From positions 1-41,386 of the forward strand of contig UQGD01000022.1 of NCBI GenBank assembly GCA_900540455.1: 41,386 bases of DNA, written 5' to 3'. The DNA comes from an uncultured Faecalibacterium sp. Its GTDB lineage: Bacteria; Bacillota; Clostridia; Oscillospirales; Ruminococcaceae. Shown here piece after piece: positions 7,619 through 14,146 of this stretch (within the stretch, counting starts at the first letter, position 1; each line of letters begins with the position of its first letter). The position numbers and the translations under genes were made by a program. The notes under the pieces were generated by a model. The model was not told the origin of the DNA. It did no database searches and was given only the letters and a program-made list of their open reading frames with translations.

Positions 7619-7670
7619 GTCCCCGGGCAGAAATAGGCGCAGCCGCTCCTTTTCCGCCCGGGGATCTATC
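7619..7670. terminator. Bidirectional terminator-like stem between the RNA candidate and metH
   Basis: GTCCCCGGGC at about 7619 pairs with GCCCGGGGAT at about 7660, a 9-10 bp GC-rich stem with a long loop. It lies 37 bases after the metH stop. T-rich sequence follows on the plus strand (TATCTTTGCTTTGTTG) and weaker T-rich sequence on the minus strand, so it could serve metH or the RNA candidate or both. Confidence 0.6.
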
Positions 7671-7707
7671 TTTGCTTTGTTGTTTTGTATTTCTGCGGGG
7701 GCGGACA

Positions 7708-10110
7708 TCACCCGACCCCAAAGAATTCCTTGGCGATATCTGCGCTGCGCTTGGCGTCCTTGGCATACCAGTCTGCACCGATGGCTGCGGCATACTCCGG
7801 CGTAAGCACGGCGCCGCCTACCATGACCTTGCAGTCCAGACCAGCGGTGCGGAGGGCGGCAATGGTCTTTTCCATGCTGGGCAGGGTGGTGGTCATCAAG
7901 GCAGAAAGGCCCACCAGCCGGGCGCCTGTGCGGCGCACCGTATCCACCACCTGCTGCACCGGCACATCCCGGCCCAGGTCGATGACCTCAAAGCCGTAAT
8001 TCTCCAGCAGCACATGGACGATGTTCTTCCCGATATCATGCACATCCCCCTGGACGGTAGCCAGCACGATCTTGCCCTTGCCTGCCTGGGAGCCGCCGCT
8101 TGACGCCAACGCCTCCCGGATCTGCGCAAAAGCACTCTGGGCAGCGCTGGCCGCCTGCAGCAGCTGGGGCAAAAACAAGGTCCCCGCCTCATACTTTGCC
8201 CCCACCTGGTCCAGTGCCGGCACCAGCGCTTTGTCCACCACCGTCAATGCGGGGGTATGGGCCAGCAGCTCCCGGGTCTGGGCGGCAGCCTGCCCTGCCA
8301 GACCCTGTTCCACGGCACGGATCAAGGCCCCATAGGGGTCCTGCTCCGGGTCTTTTGGTTCCGAGGGCGCTGCAGCCGGTGCTGCCGGTGCCTGCGCAGC
8401 ATAGCGGGCAATGTAGCGCTGGCTCTGGACATCCCGGCCGGTAAGCACATCGTAGGCCGCCACCGCCGCCATCATCTCCTGACTCTGGGGGTTCATGATC
8501 GCTGCATCCAGCCCGGCATACATGGCCGCTGTGAGGAAAGCGGCGTTCAATGCGCTGCGGTTGGGCAGACCAAAGCTGATATTGGATACGCCCAGGATGG
8601 TGCGCACCCCCAGCTCTTTTTTGCACCGCTCCAGCGCATGGAGGGTGACCATGACCTGCTCCTGCTGGGCGCTGGCGGTCAAGGTCAGGCAGTCGATATA
8701 GATATCCTCCGGGGGGATGCCTGCCGCCAGTGCCGCATCCCGGATGCGCCGGGCGATCTCCACACGGCCTTGGGCTGTCGGGGGGATGCCCGCACCATCC
8801 AGCGCCAAGCCCACGACGGCCGCACCGTATTTTTTGCAAAGGGGCAGGATGCGGGCCAGGGTCTCCGGCTCGCCGTTGACCGAGTTGACGATGGGTTTGC
8901 CATTGTAGACCCGCAGCCCCCGTTCCAGGGCAGCAGGGTCGGTGGAGTCCAGCTGCAAAGGCAGGCTGACCACGCTTTGCAGCGCTTTTACGGCCCGCTC
9001 CATCAACGCCGGTTCATCCACACCAGGGGTACCCACGTTCACATCCAGCACAGCTGCACCAGCTTCTGCCTGGCTCACCGCCTGTGCCAGCAGGTAATCC
9101 ATATCGCCTTCCCGCAGCGCCTGCTGAAACCGCTTTTTACCGGTGGGGTTGATCCGCTCGCCCACCACCGTAATACCGTCCACCGTCACCAGCTGCACCG
9201 GGGTGCAGAGCACCGAGGGCATTGGATGGGCTGCACGCCCCGGGGCCGAATCCGCAAAAACGCCAGCCAGCAGACGGATGTAGTCCGGTGTCGTGCCGCA
9301 GCAGCCGCCGGCGGCAAACAGCCCCAGCTCCCGGTAGGGGCGCATCTGCATAGCGTAAAGCTGCGGGGTCAGGTCATAGCCGCTGCCGTCTGCCCGGGGC
9401 AGTCCTGCGTTGGGCTTGACAAACAGCGGGAAGTCGCCCGGAAGCGCATCCGCCAGACGGCGGGCGATGGGGGCGATCTCCTTTGGACCCAGCGAGCAGT
9501 TGATGCCCACAGCATCCGCCCCCAGGCCGCGGGCCGTTGCCGCAAAACTCTCCGGCGTGCAGCCGGTAAAGGTGCGGCCGCCGGCTTCAAAGCTCATGCT
9601 GGCCAGAACCGGCAGGCTACTGTTCTCCTTGACGGCCAACAGAGCTGCTTTCAGCTCATAAAGGTCCGTAAACGTCTCCAGAAAAACCAGGTCTGCGCCC
9701 GCTTGCGCGCCTGCACGGACGATGCGCCCAAACTCCTCCACTGCCTGCTCAAAGCTTAGCGGGCCGCCCGGCTCCAGCATCTCCCCCAAAGGGCCGATAT
9801 CCAGTGCCGTCAGTGCCCCAAACGGCTCTGCTGCCTGGCGGCAGAGCGCCACGGCAGCCTGCACCACCTGCTCCACCGTATAGCCGCTGCCCGCCAGCTT
9901 GGGGGCGGAAGCGCCAAATGTGTTGGTATTCAGCACCCGGCTGCCCGCAGCCGCATAAGCCGCATGGATGCTGCGCACCAGGTCCGGCTCGGTCAGGTTC
10001 AGTTCCTCCGGCCTTGCACCGGGGCGCAGGCCAGCAGCCTGCAGCATCGTGCCAAAGCCTCCATCCAGCAGCAGGGTCTGGGGCTGGCAAAACAGTTCAT
10101 GGATCTTCAC
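7708..10110 (-). CDS. metH: B12-dependent methionine synthase, catalytic part (no activation domain)
   Basis: Transfers the methyl group of methyltetrahydrofolate to homocysteine through cobalamin; cytoplasmic. From the GTG at 10110 (AGAGGGG eight bases before) it is 800 residues. Order: homocysteine-binding barrel (about 1-300, zinc ligands in GINCSLGP and GGCCGTTP), pterin-binding barrel (about 310-570, VGERINPTGKKRF and DVNVGTPG), the four-helix B12 cap (about 600-680), and the B12-binding Rossmann domain with D-x-H-x-x-G (H691 in DVHDIGKN). The protein ends after this domain; the roughly 330-residue reactivation domain of classical MetH is missing and is supplied by the gene just upstream, which it overlaps by 14 bases. 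This split layout is known, for example in Thermotoga. Confidence 0.95.
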   Translation of the reverse strand: MKIHELFCQPQTLLLDGGFGTMLQAAGLRPGARPEELNLTEPDLVRSIHAAYAAAGSRVLNTNTFGASAPKLAGSGYTVEQVVQAAVALCRQAAEPFGALTALDIGPLGEMLEPGGPLSFEQAVEEFGRIVRAGAQAGADLVFLETFTDLYELKAALLAVKENSSLPVLASMSFEAGGRTFTGCTPESFAATARGLGADAVGINCSLGPKEIAPIARRLADALPGDFPLFVKPNAGLPRADGSGYDLTPQLYAMQMRPYRELGLFAAGGCCGTTPDYIRLLAGVFADSAPGRAAHPMPSVLCTPVQLVTVDGITVVGERINPTGKKRFQQALREGDMDYLLAQAVSQAEAGAAVLDVNVGTPGVDEPALMERAVKALQSVVSLPLQLDSTDPAALERGLRVYNGKPIVNSVNGEPETLARILPLCKKYGAAVVGLALDGAGIPPTAQGRVEIARRIRDAALAAGIPPEDIYIDCLTLTASAQQEQVMVTLHALERCKKELGVRTILGVSNISFGLPNRSALNAAFLTAAMYAGLDAAIMNPQSQEMMAAVAAYDVLTGRDVQSQRYIARYAAQAPAAPAAAPSEPKDPEQDPYGALIRAVEQGLAGQAAAQTRELLAHTPALTVVDKALVPALDQVGAKYEAGTLFLPQLLQAASAAQSAFAQIREALASSGGSQAGKGKIVLATVQGDVHDIGKNIVHVLLENYGFEVIDLGRDVPVQQVVDTVRRTGARLVGLSALMTTTLPSMEKTIAALRTAGLDCKVMVGGAVLTPEYAAAIGADWYAKDAKRSADIAKEFFGVG

Positions 10111-10786
10111 AGCGTTTTCCCCTCTTTCGATATTCACAGCGCCCCCGTAAAGCACAGTGGGCGCATCCGGCACGGTGCCCCTGCACCGGATGTTCGGCCA
10201 CGCCCAAAAGGGCGGTGATGCTTTTGCGGGGGGTCATCAGGCAATTTTCCTGCACGCAAAGGCCGATCTGCCGGGGCGTATCCAGCAGTCTGGCCAGCAG
10301 CGGCTGTACAGCCAAGGGCCAATCCCCGTAGCCGGGAGAGTAGCGCCCTGTCAGATACAGCCCCTGCCCCTGATAGTGCTGCACCAGCAGCCTTTCCGCC
10401 GCATCGGCGGCCTGCTCTGCCAACGCAGAAGCCAAGGCATCCGTCCCCGCTTCGGCGGCCACATCTCCGATGCCCGCCCGGCGGATGGCTCCATCCGCAC
10501 CCGGTCCAAGGGTCACCGCCAACAGCACCCCGCCTGTACAGCCTGCAAGGTGACGGGCAATGTCCTGCCCCTGCAAAAGCCCCGCCTGTGCCAGGTCGGC
10601 TGTGCTCAGCTGCCGGTACACCGCCCGTGCCCTGCACGCCGCCATCAGCGGCGGGGCACAGCGTCTGAGCAGCGCAAGGGTCTGTTCGTCCGGTTCTCCC
10701 GGTGCTCCCAGATACCGCGCCGCCTGCCGAAGATCTGCTGTTTCCGGCAGCTTTACCGCCAGCGGGATACAGGGCATATACGCCAT
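10097..10786 (-). CDS. Stand-alone methionine synthase activation-domain protein
   Basis: A 229-residue protein resembling the carboxy-terminal reactivation domain of MetH, which binds S-adenosylmethionine to re-methylate oxidised cobalamin. Supporting signs: LTGRYSPGYGDWPLAVQPLLARLL (the family R-x-S-x-G-Y-x-D-W/P block), then LMTPRKSITALLG, and the preceding VTLGPGADGAIRRAG. The tail carries CAHCALRGRCEYRK, a Cys cluster typical of the free-standing clostridial form. ATG at 10786 follows AGGAGG at eight bases; longer in-frame starts run through the promoter. It is the first gene of a two-gene operon with metH, overlapping it by 14 bases. Catalytic pairing with the adjacent MetH is inferred from the missing domain and the coupling. 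Confidence 0.85.
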   Translation of the reverse strand: MAYMPCIPLAVKLPETADLRQAARYLGAPGEPDEQTLALLRRCAPPLMAACRARAVYRQLSTADLAQAGLLQGQDIARHLAGCTGGVLLAVTLGPGADGAIRRAGIGDVAAEAGTDALASALAEQAADAAERLLVQHYQGQGLYLTGRYSPGYGDWPLAVQPLLARLLDTPRQIGLCVQENCLMTPRKSITALLGVAEHPVQGHRAGCAHCALRGRCEYRKRGKRCEDP

Positions 10787-10823
10787 TGCCTTGGCCTCCT
10801 TTTTTGCAAAAAATGGATATCCC

Positions 10824-10852
10824 AGTATACCGCAACATTCATGCGGGTGCAA
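10824..10852 (-). promoter_or_regulatory. Promoter of the metH operon
   Basis: Minus-strand TTGCAC (10852-10847), 17-base spacer, TATACT (10829-10824). The leader is only about 31 bases, too short for a SAM or cobalamin riboswitch, so control is probably at initiation. The spacer holds a 5-bp inverted repeat, CCGCA and TGCGG, that could be an operator. Confidence 0.75.
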
Positions 10853-10919
10853 GAGGGGCATTTTTGCCCGTTGGGCAAGGGCGCAGCCTTTTGGACTGCA
10901 CCCCTGCGCCCTGTGCCCG

Positions 10920-10952
10920 CAAAAAAACGGCCCGTGCAGATGCACGGGCCGT
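10920..10952 (-). terminator. Terminator after the metallo-beta-lactamase-fold gene
   Basis: A 12-bp perfect stem, ACGGCCCGTGCA (10927-10938) with TGCACGGGCCGT (10941-10952), followed on the minus strand by seven T residues. It ends the operon running from ftsK through the gene that stops at 11003. Confidence 0.9.
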
Positions 10953-11002
10953 TTGTCATGTTTTAACGCAAAGACCGGAACAGATGCCCGGTCCGGCGTG
11001 CC

Positions 11003-12106
11003 TTATCCCAGGCAGTTGCCGCAGGGCGTGTACCCGGCCCCAACAGCCTCCTCGTAGGAGGAGAAGAGGATCTGGTTCTTCTCTGCCGGCAGGCCGGAGC
11101 AGCTGGGCAGATGGAACTTGTGGGAATTGACGTTGCCGATGTATGCCTGCTGGGGCGGCTCCGGCAGAGTGGGGTTCAGCTGCTGGTCCTCTGCGAACTG
11201 CTGGCTGGCGATCGTGTACCCTGCCCCGTCGCTGATGACCCGGATGGTCCCCATCAGGTCGGTGCGGTAGGTACCTGCACCAGCATCCCGAAGGCGGCTC
11301 AGCGGTTCCTCGTGGGGGTGACCGTATTCGTTGCCCTGTCCGCAGGATATCACAGCGATCTCCGGCAGCACCTGGTTCAAAAAGACATAGCTGGTGGAGG
11401 TGTTGGACCCGTGATGCCCCACCTGGAGCACGTCCACATCCAGGGGTGCGCCGCCGTCCACCAGGTCCCGCTCTGCTTCCGCTTCCATATCGCCGGTGAG
11501 CAGGTAGCTGGTCTGGCCATAGTCGATGCGCAGCACCAGGGAGGTGTCGTTGGTGTCCTCATAGGCGCGCACCGGCCCCAGCAGCTGCACCGTGGCACTG
11601 CCCAGCGGCCAGGAAGTACCCACAGCGGGGATCTCCACCTGCCGCCCCTGCTGCTGCGCATACTTTACAAAGTTCTGGAAGCAGACGGTGGTGGCATCGG
11701 TCACCGGGCTGTACACATGATCGGCGGGAAAAGCCGCCAGCACAGCCGCCAGGCCGCCCACATGGTCCTCGTGGGCGTGGGAGCAGAACACATAATCCAG
11801 CTTCTGGACTCCCAGGTTTTGCAGGTAGGAGACCACCAGTTCCCCATCCGGCACATTGCCGCCATCGTACAGCAGGTAATGGCCTTCACATTCTACCAGA
11901 ACGCTCAGCGCCTGCCCCACATCAATAAAGTGTGCGGTCAGTCCCTCGCCCTGGGTCACCGAGGGCGCCGGAACCGGTTCGGTCGGGGCGGACGCCGCCG
12001 GGGCACAGGCACAGACCCCCAGGGCCAGCGCAGCGGCCAGGGCCAGAGCTGCCAGGCGGCGGGCCAGCGCCGCAAAGCTTACTTTTTCTTTTTTCCAGTT
12101 TTCCAC
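11003..12106 (-). CDS. Secreted metallo-beta-lactamase-fold lipoprotein with Ada-like zinc module
   Basis: A 367-residue exported hydrolase of the ComEC/Rec2-like metallo-beta-lactamase type. The amino end carries a membrane-spanning lipoprotein signal (ALALAAALALGVCAC). The hydrolase core starts at HFIDVGQALSVLVE and has the metal motif H-x-H-x-D-H (SHAHEDHVGG, H110, H112, D114, H115), then LLTGDMEAEAE and VLQVGHHGS. After residue about 320, YIGNVNSHKFHLPSCSGLP...GYTPCGNC resembles the metal-binding domain of Ada-type proteins, often found at the end of secreted Gram-positive nucleases. No ComEC membrane part is present. The GTG start at 12106 overlaps the radical SAM gene by 28 bases. Substrate unknown; a nucleic acid or nucleotide is a reasonable guess. 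Confidence 0.85.
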   Translation of the reverse strand: MENWKKEKVSFAALARRLAALALAAALALGVCACAPAASAPTEPVPAPSVTQGEGLTAHFIDVGQALSVLVECEGHYLLYDGGNVPDGELVVSYLQNLGVQKLDYVFCSHAHEDHVGGLAAVLAAFPADHVYSPVTDATTVCFQNFVKYAQQQGRQVEIPAVGTSWPLGSATVQLLGPVRAYEDTNDTSLVLRIDYGQTSYLLTGDMEAEAERDLVDGGAPLDVDVLQVGHHGSNTSTSYVFLNQVLPEIAVISCGQGNEYGHPHEEPLSRLRDAGAGTYRTDLMGTIRVISDGAGYTIASQQFAEDQQLNPTLPEPPQQAYIGNVNSHKFHLPSCSGLPAEKNQILFSSYEEAVGAGYTPCGNCLG

Positions 12107-14097
12107 GTTGTACTCTCTTTCTGTTGATAAGTATTGCCCTTGGCGGCTGTGCGGGGGGCAAAGCGTGCGCCGGGGCTTGGTTTTTTGCCCGCAGACTTGC
12201 CCGGTCTTACCGTGTAGCTGCCGTCCGGGTGGATGCTGACCTGTGCATTTTCTGCTTTGCGGGCCGTGCGCTGCACAGCCCGACGGCCGGCTGCCGGCAC
12301 CAGCAGCGGGATCAGATCCTCCCGGTGGGTGATGCGCAGAGCCTTGATGACCTTTTCTGCATTGCGGGGCTCATAGTATTGCAGAAGCGCACGCTGCAGC
12401 GCCTTGCCCTCGGCGGATTTCTCCACAAACACCGGCTTGAGGGTGTAGGGGTCCAGCCCGGTGTAGAACATACAGGTGCTGACCGTGCCGGGGGTGGGGT
12501 AAAAATCCTGCACCTGTTCCGGCCGCATATGGTTTTTGTAAAGGTATTCGGCCAGGTAGACCGCATCTTTCAGGGTAGAGCCGGGGTGGCTGGACATCAG
12601 GTAGGGCACCAGATACTGCTTTTTGCCTGCCTTCTTGCTCAGCTCGTAGAACTTGTCCTTGAACTTATTGAACACATCAATGGGGGGTTTGCCCATGTAG
12701 GCCAGGGTATTGGGGGCGCAATGCTCCGGGGCTACCTTCAGCTGACCAGAAACATGGTGCTCCACCAGCTCCTTGAAGAAGGTATCGTCCGGGTCTGCCA
12801 TCAGGTAGTCAAACCGGATGCCGCTGCGGATAAACACCTTTTTTACCCCCGGCAGCTCCCGCATCCGGCGCAGGATGTTCAGATAGTCGCTGTGATCCAC
12901 CAGCAGGTGGGAGCAGGCGGCGGGCGCCAGGCAGTGCTTGCCGCCAGTGCACATCCCCTTCAGCATCTGTTCCCGGCAGGAAGGCATACGGAAGTTGGCG
13001 GTAGGCCCGCCCACATCGTGGATATAGCCCTTGAAATCCGGCTCATGGGTCATGCGCTCGGCCTCCGCCAGAACGCTGTCCGCACTGCGGCTGGTGACCC
13101 GGCGGCCCTGATGCAGCTGGATGGCGCAGAAGTTGCACCCGCCAAAGCAGCCCCGGTTCTGGATGATGGAGAACTGCACCTCCCGGATGGCGGGCACGCC
13201 CCCCATCGGCTCATAGACCGGGTGATAGCGGCGGGTATAGGGCAGCGCATAGACCTTGTCCAGCTCCCAGCGCACCAGCGGCTTTGCGGGCAGGTTCTGC
13301 ACCAGGTACTTCTCGCTCTGCTTCTGCACCAGGATCTGTCCGCTGACCACGTCCTGATTATCCATCTGGATGCGGCAGGCCCGGGCATACGCCGTTTTGT
13401 CCGAAGCTACCTTCCGGAAACCTGCGCACTCGATGTACCGGGGCGGCAGATGCTCAAAATCCGTCATATAGCAGGTGCCGTCCACATCGGTGATGCTCTC
13501 CACCGGCTCCCCTGCCGCCAGGCGGCGGGCAATGGCAGAGGTCTGCCGCTCGCCCATGCCAAAGCTGATGATATCTGCGCCGGAGTCCTCTGCGATGCTG
13601 GGCAGCACGGTATCCAGCCAGTAATCGTAATGGGCAAACCGCCGCAGCGATGCTTCCAGTCCGCCTAAGATCACCGGCAGATCCGGGTACGCCTGCTTTG
13701 CCAGGCGGGTATAGACCGTGGCGCTGCGGTCCGGCCGGGCACCGGCCTTGCCGCCGGGGGAATACTCATCCTCCGCCCGGGGGATCTTGGCCACCGAATA
13801 GTGGCTGACCATACTGTCCACGTTGCCTCCGCCGATAAAGAAGCCGTATTTCGGCTTGCCAAACCGCTTGAAGTCCTCGCAGTCGGTATAGCGGGGCTGG
13901 GCCAGCACGCCCACCCGGTAGCCCTCGGCCTCCAGCAGGCGGCTGATGATCGCGGTCCCAAAGCTGGGGTGGTCTACATAGGCGTCGCCGCCCACCACTA
14001 CAAAATCCAGCTCATCCCATCCGCGGGCTTCCATATCAGCCCGGCAGATCGGGAGAAATTCGGTGTTGGGGGTGTAGGTTTGTGTCGTGTTATCCAT
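12079..14097 (-). CDS. YgiQ-family radical SAM protein
   Basis: A 672-residue radical SAM enzyme of the YgiQ family, whose reaction is not known. It begins with the YgiQ amino-terminal domain (FLPICRADMEARGWDELDFV, then DAYVDHPSFG), followed by the B12-binding-like region, and the [4Fe-4S] motif C-x3-C-x2-C at C317, C321 and C324 (CFGGCNFC). Downstream come a family block VAPEHCAPNTLAYMGKP and YPTPGTVSTCMFYTGLDP. The last 70 residues are a basic, low-complexity tail. ATG at 14097 follows GAGAGGA. It lies 49 bases after ftsK with no terminator between, and overlaps the metallo-beta-lactamase gene. Its length matches the family. Confidence 0.93.
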   Translation of the reverse strand: MDNTTQTYTPNTEFLPICRADMEARGWDELDFVVVGGDAYVDHPSFGTAIISRLLEAEGYRVGVLAQPRYTDCEDFKRFGKPKYGFFIGGGNVDSMVSHYSVAKIPRAEDEYSPGGKAGARPDRSATVYTRLAKQAYPDLPVILGGLEASLRRFAHYDYWLDTVLPSIAEDSGADIISFGMGERQTSAIARRLAAGEPVESITDVDGTCYMTDFEHLPPRYIECAGFRKVASDKTAYARACRIQMDNQDVVSGQILVQKQSEKYLVQNLPAKPLVRWELDKVYALPYTRRYHPVYEPMGGVPAIREVQFSIIQNRGCFGGCNFCAIQLHQGRRVTSRSADSVLAEAERMTHEPDFKGYIHDVGGPTANFRMPSCREQMLKGMCTGGKHCLAPAACSHLLVDHSDYLNILRRMRELPGVKKVFIRSGIRFDYLMADPDDTFFKELVEHHVSGQLKVAPEHCAPNTLAYMGKPPIDVFNKFKDKFYELSKKAGKKQYLVPYLMSSHPGSTLKDAVYLAEYLYKNHMRPEQVQDFYPTPGTVSTCMFYTGLDPYTLKPVFVEKSAEGKALQRALLQYYEPRNAEKVIKALRITHREDLIPLLVPAAGRRAVQRTARKAENAQVSIHPDGSYTVRPGKSAGKKPSPGARFAPRTAAKGNTYQQKESTTWKTGKKKK

Positions 14098-14146
14098 AGC
14101 GCAGGTCCTCTCTGTGCTCTGTGGGTGTATAAATCGTTCGCTGTCG

